DNA of 64,000 bases, from the NCBI GenBank assembly GCA_030770535.1, contig JASVEC010000012.1:1178001-1242000 (forward strand). Reading direction: 5' to 3'. How positions within the stretch are numbered: the stretch's first letter is position 1; every line of letters starts with the position of its first letter. The stretch is from Batkoa obscura (Eukaryota; Entomophthoromycota; Entomophthoromycetes; Entomophthorales; Batkoaceae). The position numbers and the translations under genes were made by a program. The notes below the pieces were generated by a model. That model did no database searches, was not told where the DNA came from, and worked only from the letters and a program-made list of their open reading frames with translations. This document shows, piece by piece, positions 1-11,261 of this stretch.

Positions 1-129
1 TTGGTCTAGCTACTGCTTTGTGTTTTAAATCATTAAAATATTTACTATATATCATTCTTCTAACTTTTATTTAATATATATACATTATTTGATGAATATT
101 TATTTTTATTTTTATTAAATCTTGATGAA

Positions 130-540
130 ATAGTTGAATTATTAAATATTGTATAATAATCTCAATTTGCTCATTAATTTCTTATGTATTTTTAATAATA
201 GGTTGTAATGTTGGTATTTTATTATTATTGGTTATTTTTGAATAATCATATTGATTTCTACTTACATTAAATCCAAAACTTTTACATTCATCAAAATAAT
301 ATACTGAAGCTATAGTTGGTAATAATGCTACTTACTGGTTTTTATTTCCTGTTTCCTTTAAAGCATTAACTTTATACATTGCTTGATTAAGTTTTTTATT
401 ATTATTAATAGTAAACTTTAATAATATTTCTTTTCTTTTTTTGTTTTGTCATAAAATTCCATAAACTCTGGACTATTATGAATAGTTGCTAAAATTGATG
501 TAAATGTGAAAGTTGATACTTAGTGGTCGAAGTTAAAAGC
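130..540 (-). pseudogene. Decayed protein-coding remnant at left window edge
   Basis: On the minus strand, open stretches in changing frames read like protein, for example TSILATIHNSPEFMEFYD (about 500-450) and ASVYYFDECKSFGFNVSRN (about 315-255), followed by a further short stretch near 235-190. Stops and frame changes separate them and no introns with good splice signals reconcile them. It may continue past the left edge. I do not recognise the family. The codon texture (Cys, Trp-poor, Asn-rich) is coding-like and differs from the surrounding AT runs, but evidence for function is absent. Confidence 0.4.
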
Positions 541-1462
541 TACTCTTGCTTAATTAACTTGCCTTGAGTCGAAGGGTCTTAGTTTATGTAACTAAGATAG
601 ACTTAACTTAATAGAAATAGTACGTAATAAGCTACGAATTATGTAAAACAAATACAATGGAAGATACTACTATAAAATCTATATCAGATGTTGTCAGAAA
701 GATTTAGTGACTTTATTAATGATACGTTATCAGGGAGTAATCCAATTAAAAAAGCCTGGAGTTATCATATTGAAGAATCTCTTTTATACTCCAATAAATA
801 TGGATATTAATACGAGAGGATGTTATTCCTTGCAATATGAAGTTATAAATTCTCGCAGCAAATCAAAATAAGGGACTCTGACTTGATTGTATTTGAACTT
901 GAGAACACGGCAACTTAAGTGATTGTTGCGTTATAATCAATCCGAGAGCTAAATAAAGCAATATTTCACATAAATGAATTACAATGTTTATATAGTGTGT
1001 TTCTCCCTATTGTATTAAAATTTTTTAAAATTTCATTTCAAAGTTTAGTTATGAAAGTTTGCATTTTATTTTTATTTTAATAAAGAGTAAAGTCAAATAG
1101 TTATATATATATATTGTATATTGTATATCTATTAAACATTTAAAAATAATAATATAGAATATGTAATTGAAAAAATTGATTATTTAAAAAGAATGAGACA
1201 ATTAAAATGAGTCTTTTAAGTTAAATTTTTTTAACTTAGAAGCTTTTTAAATTTAACTAATCACACAGTAAGGGCTTATAAATTTGAAAACTTAAAATTT
1301 GTATTAATTTTTAATTAAATTCTGAAATCAATTTGGACATCCTTATATTATTATGACATTTCCAAATAAAAAAGACAAAGTTAAAGTAGAATATTGATTT
1401 AATAAGTTATTATAAAAAGCTCAATAAAAACCTGATCCCAAAATCAAAACAAGTGAACAAAT

Positions 1463-1566
1463 ATATGGGGATGTACTTTTTTGTTTAAGATTTTACTAAT
1501 AGCTTTTCCGCCCAAATAACGCTTAAAAGATGGAAAAAGTGACGAAATAAAAAAAACCCCTCGTAT
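1463..1566 (+). repeat. MITE-like inverted-repeat element, copy 1
   Basis: Starts TATGGGGATGTAC and ends AACCCCTCGTAT, so the right end is slightly decayed. The interior matches the other copies (TTTAAGATTTTACTAA, then CCGCCCAAATAACGCTTA, then GATGGAAAAAGTGACG). The internal hairpin arms are changed to wobble-compatible pairs relative to the common form. Flanked by AT-rich spacer, with no gene nearby. Confidence 0.75.
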
Positions 1567-2435
1567 TTTTAGAGATATATGAAAGCGCACTTTTACATAT
1601 ATAATCTATTGTGGCCCATTGTTAAATATAAACAATGGGTAACCCCTGGCCATACTTTAATTATAATGTTAATTATATAGATCAATCCTTAAGTAACATT
1701 TTTTTGTTACCCCAAGTATTAATTATGTAATAAAAGCTTATAAAGAAACTGTAATTATTAATTTTAAAAGTAAGTTTGAAGAATTACTTTTCTAAAAACA
1801 ATACCTACGTAATGACTTAAAATCATGGACATAATAACAGTAAACTCGTTTTTACTACCACAAATTATACAATTAATAATTATTGTCTATTTAAAATTTT
1901 ATATTATTGTTCTATTTTTTCACTTAATTCTAGTATAAAACTATACTATCTATGACAATATTAGCTTTTAAAATAAAGATAAAATTGAAAACTGAAAGTA
2001 GCTTATTAGTAAATTACATATCATTATTTTTTTTAAATTTGTCCGAAGATTCAAGTAATAGATTTGATTTATAACTAATAAAAAGGGTGCACGTCATAGT
2101 AATATAAAATAGCTAACAATTAGTAATTAGAATAAAAAAAAACTGGTTTAATTTATAGTTTTATTTTCATAATAAAACGTAGTAAATATTGTTTGAGTTT
2201 ATTCATGATATAATAGGCTAACTTTAGCAAATTTAACAATATCCATGTTTTTGAGATGGTGTCTATAGAATAATGATTTATTATAATCAAAATAAATTGA
2301 TGTGAATAGAGTAACATTATTTCAATAGTCAATTTGTTTGTAATTTGTTAATAATTTGTTGGTAATTTATTTTACTTTAAACTCTGATGGATTTTAAGCG
2401 TTTGGTATTAAAGAGCTAGTGTATGCTATAAATAC

Positions 2436-2505
2436 AGTATTTTACACTATAAGAATAGTATTTTACACTATAAGAATAGTATCATATACTATAAAAGTAG
2501 TATTT
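2436..2505 (+). repeat. 21-bp tandem repeat, about 3.3 units
   Basis: The unit AGTATTTTACACTATAAGAAT occurs twice exactly, then once with changes (AGTATCATATACTATAAAAGT), then partially. It lies in gene-free spacer. Confidence 0.85.
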
Positions 2506-2870
2506 TAATCAAAATATAATAAGTAGCGATTATATTTGAATCTAGATTCTTAATCAACTATAATTAGTTAAATATTAAATGGAACGATTTGTACTAATTA
2601 ATTGGTATAGTTAAAATAAGATTTCAAATAGTATAGTTTAATAAATAGTAAATAATTTTATTGGAACTTATATAATTAATTAAATCTTAAAATTAAAATT
2701 TCAACATTTTAATATAATGTTCTAAAAATAGGTTGTTGACAAATTTAGAAACATAAATTATAAACCGGATTACGCTACCTCTCCCTTGATGTTAATTTTT
2801 ATACTATTATAACGTTTATGTTATACTATTAAGAAATTAATTAAAATTGTATCATCTATAAAATAATTTA

Positions 2871-2894
2871 TATGTATGTATGTATGTATGTATG
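2871..2894 (+). repeat. TATG microsatellite, six units
   Basis: Six uninterrupted TATG units in spacer about 350 bp before the HSF-type gene. Confidence 0.9.
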
Positions 2895-3241
2895 TGAGGA
2901 TATATATATTAAATCACTTGACGTATTTGGAGTTTATAGAATAAATTTGAAATAGCTATTTATCATTAATATTTATATGACTTTTCCCTACCAAACAGTA
3001 CTTAACCCTATTTGACTTTATTAACTTGTTTAATAAAAAAACAAAAAGGGAATCCAAAAAGTTAATTAATTAGATTTAGCGAAAAAGTTATAAATAATTT
3101 TAAAAGAATTTAAAAGTATAAATTTAAATTCTTTGATGTTCTTATGATTTGAAAACGGACATCAAAAAGTAATTGAGCAAAAGGTATTTAAAATGGAGAA
3201 AAGAAAGAAATATGAAAATAAAAAGTTAGAAGATTATAAAA

Positions 3242-4124
3242 ATGAATAAAGACGAACAAATAGAGCAAACTACTACTAATGAAACTGAATGTAAAAAAAT
3301 AGCCCCCTTTTTAATTAAATTAAGAAGGTAACCTATAAATTATCTCTAGCTAAGAAACTTATTAACATTGCTATTTTTAGTATACTTGATAGCGAGAATT
3401 TCAAGTCTATTATTAACTGGAATGAAGATGGTACTCAATTTGAAATTCATGACCCTATTCAATTTGAGTCTAAAGTTTTACCTGGCAACTATAAAAGCCA
3501 AAGAATTGAGACATTCTTTAGGCAACTAAACGTAATTACTAACCCTTTATTTGTATTACATAAATACTAATGTCTATTTAGATTTATAATTTTAAAAGAT
3601 TAAACTATAAACGATATCATGACGGCACTTTATATAAGGTTTTAGCTTTTAAAAATGAGTATTTCAAAAAAGACGAACCTAATTTAATGTACAAGATTAA
3701 CCGCAAGCAAAATACAAGAAAAAGTGATGAAAATACTTCTCCTTTAGCTAATGAAGAACCAAATCTAGTGCATCCAAACACAGCTTGCATAAATATCGAA
3801 CCATTTGATGACAATTGGGCTTGCGATGATATTATTAACAACCCCAATGAATATATTCAGCCTGATTTTAATGCAGTTGATTGCTACATATACTCACAAC
3901 CATATATTGATACAAATGTGATGATACCCTATGGTCTAATATATACTCCAGAGACTATTTCTCCACTATTGGTTCCTACATATATACCAACCTTCACTTC
4001 TGACCCTATTAGTCCCACATCAATACCAACTTATTACCATGCATTTACTTCGGAATCAATTAGCCCAGCTTCTGCGCCTCTACATTATGATTACTATGAC
4101 TTTGATCAACAGTCCAATCCATAA
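3242..4124 (+). CDS. Small HSF-type DNA-binding protein (3 exons)
   Basis: Predicted exons are 3242-3327, 3381-3531 and 3582-4124, giving about 259 residues. The joined product has the order of a heat-shock-factor DNA-binding domain: PFLIKLR, then a helix ending IINWNEDGTQFEI, then the recognition helix IETFFRQLN, then a wing RYHDGTLYKV and KDEPNLMYKINRK. The intron after RQLN and the one after the first helix sit at the same places as in the paralogue at 16.8 kb (middle exon 151 nt in both). In the family this domain binds nGAAn-type sites. No coiled-coil trimerisation region is evident; the C-terminal ~110 residues are Pro/Ser/Tyr-rich and acidic, like an activation tail. The second residue of the usual FxRQLNMYGF motif is conserved, but YGF is replaced by YNF. 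The true target is unknown. The start was chosen as the first ATG in frame upstream of the domain. Confidence 0.75.
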
Positions 4125-4488
4125 AATTAATTTATTTTAGTATTAATAAACCTTGATAAAAATTATTTTTACACCTTATAAGCTATACAGGTATTTTATT
4201 GCCAATAATATAACTAGTAATTTAATTAAATTTTTTATTTAGAAAAGAAAATAGGAAAGAAAATGGCAGTCATGACCAAAAGCGGGGTCCTTTGGCTTAG
4301 TGTTATAACATTTGATCTAATAGTTTCCGTTATCTAACCTTCTTTGCCTTTTTATCTGTTATTTTTTACTTTCATGAATAAAAGTTTATGGTTTTTGGGG
4401 CTTTTCAAGATTTTAAAAAAAGAGCCTAAATTAAACTTGTAAAGATATTATTTACCAATAATATCTATAAAAGATGTTTACACTTCAT
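4125..4488. other. Spacer between HSF-type gene and tRNA-Tyr
   Basis: AT-rich with no open frame of interest. It contains the 3' flank of the HSF-type gene and, next to 4488, the tRNA 3' flank on the minus strand, which has a T-poor trailer rather than an obvious long T-run terminator. Confidence 0.5.
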
Positions 4489-4570
4489 CTCACCTCCCGG
4501 GATCGAACCAGGGACCGATGGATTGCTATTTATTTACAGTCCATCGCTCTTCCAACTGAGCTAAGGTGAG
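4489..4570 (-). tRNA. tRNA-Tyr(GTA) with 10-nt intron
   Basis: Minus strand reads CTCACCT-TA-GCTC-AGTTGGAA-GAGC, anticodon stem ATGGA, loop CTGTAA with anticodon GTA, then an intron ATAAATAGCA after position 37, then A-TCCAT, T-arm CCTGG-TTCGATC-CCGGG and acceptor AGGTGAG. All stems pair. The intron one base 3' of the anticodon is the standard eukaryotic position and typical for tRNA-Tyr. CCA is not encoded. Confidence 0.96.
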
Positions 4571-4608
4571 AGCTTCTTGTTACAATCAAGTTTAATGTGT
4601 AATATTCA

Positions 4609-4702
4609 AGTGTTTTTTTTGTTTCATCACTTTTTCCATTTTTTAAGCGCTATTTGAGCGGAAAGCTAGTAAAATTCTTACAAAAAAATACGTCCCCATA
4701 TA
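4609..4702 (-). repeat. MITE-like inverted-repeat element, copy 2 (39 bp upstream of tRNA-Tyr)
   Basis: The right end keeps CGTCCCCATATA and the interior keeps TTAAGCGCTATTTGAGCGGA and TAGTAAAATTCTTA. The left end (near GTGTTTTTTTT) has lost the GGGG part of the terminal repeat. It begins 39 bp on the 5' side of the minus-strand tRNA-Tyr gene. Confidence 0.8.
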
Positions 4703-6339
4703 ATACTTATTCTATTACTCAATTGAATATACAAATTACAGAGTGAAATGCTTGAAGATGAAAATAATGTTCTATTAAACCAGACAATATTATAATAACA
4801 ATAGGATTTATAACTACAAAGATGTAAGTAATTATTTTATTGAATATGATTATGATATTCAATTTTACCCAGGAATTGTGATTATTACTCGAAATTACTA
4901 CCCAATTTATCTTGTTAAAACATGCAATAGAATGTTGTTCTAATTGACACCATACACCATACTGTTACTGTTACTATTAATAGTGCCTATTTTTTAAGGG
5001 GTAATTTTGAATTAGATTGTAAATAAATTCATAAATCCTTTTTATACTGAAATATTACCATAAATATAACAAGGAACAGCCAGTTTCATTTAATTTTAAT
5101 AAAACATGATTTAATGACATTATATCAGCTAAAATCAAGTTATGTAATTGTAGTAAGATAAAAATACAAATAAATGAATTCAATTTTTAAGCAGAAATTA
5201 TATATGATTTGGAAAGAAAAGAAAGTGCATATTATTATATAATATATATCCAACTTTATTTAAAAGGTATATTTGATTTATTACCGAAATGAATTCAAGA
5301 ACTTTAAACTTGATGGTTTAAGATTTTCGAATGAAAAGTGATCCAAATTCAACGTACATCAAATTATTTTGAATAAGTTTGTACCGGTATTTATTTATTT
5401 TGAAATGCTAAATTTGTAAACTATTGCACAACCATTTAAATACACTATGAAAGAAATATCATAACTCGTGGTATACCTACCATCTTTGTTATTATCACTA
5501 TGATTATTATTTATTACTTAGATTATCTATTTTTTAATGTAGTAATATCCGTCAAAGGGATTTTATCATAAATAAAAACTTATTTTTACTTAATTGGTAT
5601 AATATAAGTTTTTATAGAATAAAATGTAAACGTACATATTTAGATACTACAGAAAAGGTTTTATTACTTAATTATTGTTTAATTACTACTTTATAAAAAC
5701 TATACCCAAACCCAAAGCAGCATTCAAAAACTCAATATTTAGAAAGCGGAAAATAAAGGAATAATTGAAAGAACATTGACTCGTTAGTATCATTAAAGGA
5801 TTTATATCAAAAACCATTACATTAGTTAATGTATGGAATATTTAACTGAAGTTTGATGTATTTTTATATCAATATTCATAAACATTTTAATCAAACAACG
5901 ATTAGATGTTTTATGAATTTTATCAAACTCTAGCGGAAAACAGTGTAATTTATTGTTATTTAAAAAATAAGGCTATGATATCAGGGTTTTTACAACTCTT
6001 CACTGCTAATTAATTATAAAAATATTAATATATTAAATTTCACAAATAAGATAAAATAATGTTAATATTTTGTGAGATATGTGGTTTATAGTAAAAAATG
6101 ATATTAAAAAGATAGGTGTTATTTAATATCAAAACGCCTATTTAATCTATAAGTTCATCTTTTATTCAAACAGTTTACTTAATGACTGCTACAAATTAAT
6201 GCTAAATAACTACTAAGAATAAAGTCCTTTTAGTATTTCTTTAATAGATTAAACTCAAAAGTATTAGAGGAACATCTCAACTATAAATAAATAAACCATC
6301 TTATTTCTGAAAATTATTTCTTATAACACCTAGCTTAGA
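4703..6339. other. Gene-free spacer
   Basis: AT-rich, with stops in all frames. I see no RNA gene, repeat or conserved motif beyond the 5' flank of the secreted Cys-rich protein gene at 6340. Confidence 0.5.
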
Positions 6340-6807
6340 ATGAAATATTTGATATATGTCGTCTTTTGTGCTTATACCTTGAATGCTGCTGCAACTCCGA
6401 ACGTTGGTTGTGAGGAGCTCACAAAAGACTTAGGAAAAGAGTACAAGTCCATTTGTGAGTCGTTTGGAGAAGCAGCGATTGAACCATACGTTGGAGAAAT
6501 TCAAAAATGTGTTAGTGAATGCGATGGTAACCAATGTAAAAAAGAATGTGGTGCCAAAGTCGTCGAAAAGAAGGTTAAAGAAGCTACTGGTGTTACAGAT
6601 AAAACATTAGATGAAATGTTAAGGTGTGGAAAAGGATGTAAAGAGGATGATTATGGCTGTAAAATTGAATGCGCTGTTAAACCTCTTTTAGATGATAAGG
6701 GCGATAAAAGCGGCTCAAAAGCAGGTCATTCATCAGATGCCTATTTTGCTATTTCTCCTCCTGCGGTTTTATTGCTTTTATTTTATTATTTCGCCTTTTT
6801 GAGTTAA
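6340..6807 (+). CDS. Secreted Cys-rich protein with two CX3C-X4-6-CX3C modules
   Basis: Single exon, 155 residues. Residues 1-18 form a signal peptide (YLIYVVFCAYTLNA). The mature part has ten cysteines: C24 and C39, then C57-X3-C61-X4-C66-X3-C70, and C96-X3-C100-X6-C107-X3-C111. The spacer between the modules is charged and helix-prone. The C-terminus is a Ser/Gly/Lys linker followed by a hydrophobic tail (about 137-155) ending the protein, as in GPI-anchored or tail-anchored surface proteins; an SSD or GSK region before it could supply an omega site. I recognise no named family. The cysteine spacing suggests two disulfide-clamped helical hairpins. The GC-richer codons and clean signal peptide support a real gene. 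It stands alone, over 1.5 kb from its neighbours. Surface or effector-like roles are only inference. Confidence 0.8.
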   Translation: MKYLIYVVFCAYTLNAAATPNVGCEELTKDLGKEYKSICESFGEAAIEPYVGEIQKCVSECDGNQCKKECGAKVVEKKVKEATGVTDKTLDEMLRCGKGCKEDDYGCKIECAVKPLLDDKGDKSGSKAGHSSDAYFAISPPAVLLLLFYYFAFLS

Positions 6808-8841
6808 GTCTTATTAGTAAATAGACTAAATAGTTTTTTATGTTCATAAAATGCGTTAAATTTTGGTAATTTATTTTATTATTTATATCAATTATAAAAT
6901 ATTTTGTATTTGAAATATAAGAAAATGCAATACTATTAAACTTAAAACTTATTTGAAATAGGAAATTAGCACTTTTTAATTAAACGAAGAGATGCTTAAC
7001 AGGTTAATTTAGTTTATAGAAAATTTTACAGCTTATTAGCAAATTAGTATAAACAAAAGCTATTGTGATATATGTAATTTGTATAATTTTTGGATGAGTT
7101 TATATTTTAGATTAGTAAATTATATAGTAATTAGTTTACACATCTTCCTAAAGCTATAAAGCAATATAAAGTTTAGATTTCAGCTATAGAAAAACATGTT
7201 TTTTTTAGAATTTAAAAAAAACTATTCTTTAAGCTGTTATTTTATAAAATATATAAATTGTTTATTTTTATATAAAGTCATTTTATTTATGGCTTTTCTA
7301 ACACTCAACTTTTAAAACAGCTTATTTAATTATTTAAAGTATACAAAATTATCAAAAATTATAATTTTTAAAAATAGATGTTTATTTGAAATTTAAGCAT
7401 TATTTTTATATTTTTGCATCATTTTGATTTTATTAAGTGTTTTTAAAGCTTTTGCTAGAGATAATAGCTCAAAAAAATAGTTTATATTTTTATAGAACAT
7501 TATTATTAAATTTAATATTTACAAATATTAATGACTTTTAGAAAATAAATTTAAAGAAACCAATTAAAAGAAGAAAATAAAAATTAGCTTAATTAGCTAA
7601 AAGTTTTTCAAAATTTTTATTAAAATAAATGAACTTATTATTATTAAAAAAATTACAAACAAACAACTAATTGAGCTATAAAATTAAATAATATGCATAT
7701 AATTGACATGTTTTAGAAAGCTTTATTTAATTTATTTAAATTTATAAAGTGTACTAACTTTTTAAACTATTTTAAGCTATTTTAAACTATTTTTAAAATA
7801 ATTTTATTTAAAATACTAGTTAAACTGCTTTTTGACTAATAATTGGTAACATAAATACTTTATTTTTTGGCTATTTGTGCAATATAAACTGTAATTTTTT
7901 AATCTGATTTAATATTATATTTACTTAATTTGCTAATATAAATATGACTTTTTTTTAAAATATAATATTATTAGTTTGTAAATAAACTTATGTTATTTAA
8001 ATATTAAATAATTCCTTAAGTAATAAGTTATTCAAAAACTTTAGTTTATTTGTCTAGTGGTAGAAATAAATAAATTCCTTTTTTTAGAATTTTCCCAAAA
8101 ATCAATTTTTTTTAACCCTTTGGATACCGGACATCACAAAAAAAATTCTGTTTGATTGGATCGTAATTTTCGATCCATCTTTTGATTAGTGAAGGATGAT
8201 TTTTGCTTGGCCAAGATTAATTTGACGAGCAGTGTTCATCACAATTTAATTTTGCTTTACAAAAATTTGGCGAGCATAGCTCGTCCATGGCAAAGTGGCT
8301 AAGAAGCAAAATACAATTTGGGGTGTCTTTTTGCTTCAGCATTTTGTTCATTTTTATTTAATTAAAAACTTGTTGCCCGAATCGAACAAAAAATAATCTC
8401 AATATAAATTTTGATCTTTTATACAAGTGCACTTTACTTCTTAAACTAACTAATATAACAAAATGTTGCTATATTTTTATTCCAGCTGTGACATAATATA
8501 AAATAGTCTTAAATCAAAGAACCTTGAAAAAGCAGTCCTGTTTTAACAGAGTCAGCTAAGGCTTTTAATAAACTAATATCAGTTCATACTATTGTTTTAG
8601 CAACACTAACCAAAAAAAAGAAACTCAATTGGTCAATTCGAACTCAAAAGTAGCTGCAGCCAATAAAAGCTCAAGCTAAATCTACCAACTAAATTGAAGA
8701 ATTTTTCGAAACGATAGGGCCTTAAAAATTTGTTTAAAAAATTTTAAACCCTGTTAAAAAATAATTGCAAATGGGATAAGCGATTTCTTTCTCTCTAGTA
8801 AGAAAACCAACACTTTAAGGTTATCTTTATTATTTATCACC
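6808..8841. other. Gene-free spacer with a GC-raised block at about 8090-8390
   Basis: Mostly A/T runs with no credible gene. The block from about 8090 to 8390 is markedly less AT-rich and contains short hairpins, GGATCG-TAATTTT-CGATCC near 8158-8176 and CGAGC-ATA-GCTCG near 8272-8284. It has no open frame and I cannot assign it to a known RNA or element. Confidence 0.45.
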
Positions 8842-9549
8842 ATGTCTGAACAAGTAATAAATTTATTTAATACTGTATAAATTGCAGGTTTCATCTTATA
8901 TATCGAACAGTTGCTTTTTTCAACATGAATTCGTGTTTTTAGTAAAATAGAAATAAGATACAATAAGAAAGTTTCAAAAGATATCGAACCTCGCTATGAA
9001 CCCAGATAAAAATAATGGATAAACAAAGATATTAACCCACCTCTTCACTAGGTTGAAAAAGCTTTCCAAAAGCAAGCCGGAGTCTTCCTTAATGGTAAAG
9101 GAGCCAAAAAGAGCAAAAACTTACGTTGGTATAAAGATGTAGGTCTTGGTTTCAAGACCCCAAAAGAAGCCATTGAAGGTGCCTATGTTGATAAGAAATG
9201 CCCATTCACTGGTGATGTTTCTATCCGTGGACGTATCCTTACTGGAACCGTTATGTCTACCAAGATGAAGCGTACTATCATCATCCGTCGTGATTATCTC
9301 CATTATATCCCTAAATATAACCGTTATGAAAAACGTCATAAGAACTTGGCTGCCCATCTTTCACCATGTTTCATTGGTGTCCAAAATGGTGACCTTGTTA
9401 CTGTTGGTCAATGCCGGTAAGCCAAGATTTTAAGAGTTTTTATTTTATATAATAATAATATTTTTAGTCCTCTTTCTAAGACTGTTAGATTCAACGTTCT
9501 TAAAGTACAAAAAGCTATTTCTGGAAGCAAACAATTCACCAAATTTTAA
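8842..9549 (+). CDS. RPS11: 40S ribosomal protein S11 (uS17)
   Basis: Exons are 8842-8853, 9052-9416 and 9468-9549. The product starts [16 protein letters not shown] and continues through [61 protein letters not shown] and [18 protein letters not shown], ending KQFTKF. This is eukaryotic uS17 over its whole length (about 152 residues). The protein binds 18S rRNA in the small subunit body. The first exon encodes only four residues, followed by a 198-nt intron, the longest in this gene; a tiny first exon is common in fungal ribosomal-protein genes. The second intron splits the Arg of QCR|P. It converges on TAN1, with 135 bp between stop codons. Confidence 0.97.
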
Positions 9550-9684
9550 AGCTAGAGAGCATTAAAATTGAAAGAATAATAAAAGAAAATAAGAGAATAC
9601 AAAAGTTATTTAATTAAAACAAATAAGCCATGATTTTAAATTGTATACTAAGAATTTAATAGATTAGAATGTTTATTTGTACTT

Positions 9685-10794
9685 TTATTTTTCTTCTTCC
9701 TTTAAGCGCGCTTGATCGGCTACTAATTGTATGTTGTATTTTTTGTATTTATTAAAATCGGTTAGTACACTTATCCCACAGATAGACTAGTAAATGAATT
9801 AGATAAATTAAAAGAACAGACTAGTAAAATAAACATACTTTAAAGATTTCAACCACAATAGTTAGATCAGGGTTGTCAAGGTCTACCTTATGTTCTGGAC
9901 CAACAATAGCAGCTAACGATTGGATAACTTTATCTTTTTCAATTTCTCCACAGTTTCTTTTTTTAAATACTATACCAAACTAAAAAGAAATTAAATATAA
10001 CTTATAAGTTAATAAAAACCCAAAATTTTACCTTTTTTGGTTGAATTTTACCAGTAGTTTCATCTGGAGTATGGAAAAAAGGCAAAAACAACTTTTTAGC
10101 CAAGGACTCGATATCAGGTATGTTAGCATAGCAGGTGTTCATAATGGGTAAAATACGTGAAATATGTCTACCAAAAACAAAAATAAATAAATATCAAAAC
10201 ATTTTAAGAGTGTTGAACATACTTTGTTTTGGTAATCCCAGTTTCAGCTACTTTTTCAAATAGCTTTTGAATAAAAGGGACAGGCTCCACAGGTTGCTTT
10301 GTAAACAAAAAAGCCATACAATCTACCTGAGTTTTCAGAGAACCGAAATAGAATTTATTCTTTTTTTTACTGGATAATCCTTCAATCTCTTTAGTGATCT
10401 CAGCTTCTATGTCTTTTTCTTCTTTTTCTTCAGGGGTATCGGAAATATCTAACTCTGGATACACTTCCTTTGCAAACTGAAGATAAAGTTATTGGGTTAG
10501 TTTATGATAATTATTTTTAAGTACCTCATTGAAAAGTGTTAAAGCTTCTGAGATACAGCTCTTTTCTCTATTTCTATCACAGAATAGAATGATACCTGGT
10601 AACCCTGGGTTTACTTCAAACACCGTTTTAAGACCTGTTCTATCCTGAATTCAAAAGTACATTATTAAATCATAATCCCCCTTTAATTTATCATTCATTT
10701 AAAGACTTACCTTCGACTTCATGTATACCATCGTGCGATGTTTTTTATTACTATTGATTTTAGTATCTCCTTTACTATCGTTCCGTTTGCCCAT
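9685..10794 (-). CDS. TAN1: tRNA acetylation adaptor TAN1/THUMPD1 (6 exons)
   Basis: Read on the minus strand, exon 1 (10794-10711) gives MGKRNDSKGD and MVYMKSK, exon 2 (10644-10525) gives VFEVNPGLPGIILFCDRNRE, exon 3 (10476-10223) is acidic then KPVEPVPFIQKLFEKV-like, and three more exons carry HISRILPI, IVFKKRNCGEIEKDKV, VDLDNPDLTIVVEIFK and CGISVLTDFNKYKKYN, ending KEEEK. Total is about 278 residues, close to yeast Tan1. The GLPGIILFC start and the THUMP region match the Tan1/THUMPD1 family, which works with the Kre33/NAT10 acetyltransferase to make N4-acetylcytidine 12 in tRNA-Ser and tRNA-Leu. Residue P-V-x-P near QPVEPVPF resembles yeast RKPIVP. It is convergent with RPS11. Exon edges follow GTAAGT/GTATGT and AG sites. 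Confidence 0.92.
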
Positions 10795-11261
10795 CTTTGT
10801 GTATCAAGAAAATAAAGCTAAAAAAACTTAAATATTTTTGTAATTTCCACTTGAGTTTTTGCTTATGTCCCACAAGTTTTTAACTAATTTACAAATTTTC
10901 CCCCTAAAAAAAAATAAAAAGTATACTATTGTCTTAATTAATAAGTAAGGATAATAATAAATGGTTTGATACCCATTTACAGCGGTCTATGTATTAGGCC
11001 AACCAATCTTTGTATACCTATAGGTTGTCCTATTACTTTCCTTTAGTAGAATAAAGTTGAAAGCAGTTGACGACGGCTTGGGTTTTTTTGGAACTTGCTT
11101 TAAAAGATGATTTTAATATAAAGCTATATTGTAAATCGGGGGTTTAGAATATTTTAAAATAAATGCAAAAGTAAAAAAAAGTTGTATTAATAAAAAGAAT
11201 AATGCTTGAATAAAGAAATGACAAAAATTAAATTTAACTTTATAAAATAAAATTTTATTTA
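10795..11261. other. Spacer between the Zn2Cys6 gene 3' end and the TAN1 start
   Basis: Holds the TAN1 5' flank and the 3' flank of the Zn2Cys6 gene, both on the minus strand. There is a small GC-raised patch around 10970-11100 with no recognisable gene or RNA. Confidence 0.5.

Larger units (their letters stand above)
541..3241. other. Gene-free AT-rich stretch
   Basis: No supported gene. It begins with a somewhat more GC-rich island (about 500-960) of unknown nature that has no long open frame. It holds one copy of the short inverted-repeat element, a 21-bp tandem repeat and a TATG microsatellite, each listed separately. The rest is A/T homopolymer-rich spacer leading to the promoter of the HSF-type gene. 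Confidence 0.6.

Noticed and set aside
500-960. Composition island suspected to be an old element end
   Set aside because: No partner copy in the window, no clear terminal pairs and no coding remnant within it, so no family can be named.
8854-9051. RPS11 intron 1 as a possible snoRNA host
   Set aside because: No convincing C/D or H/ACA boxes were found in the 198 nt.
9121-9357. Minus-strand frame in the RPS11 region
   Set aside because: Antisense of RPS11 exon 2, whose plus-strand protein is unmistakable.
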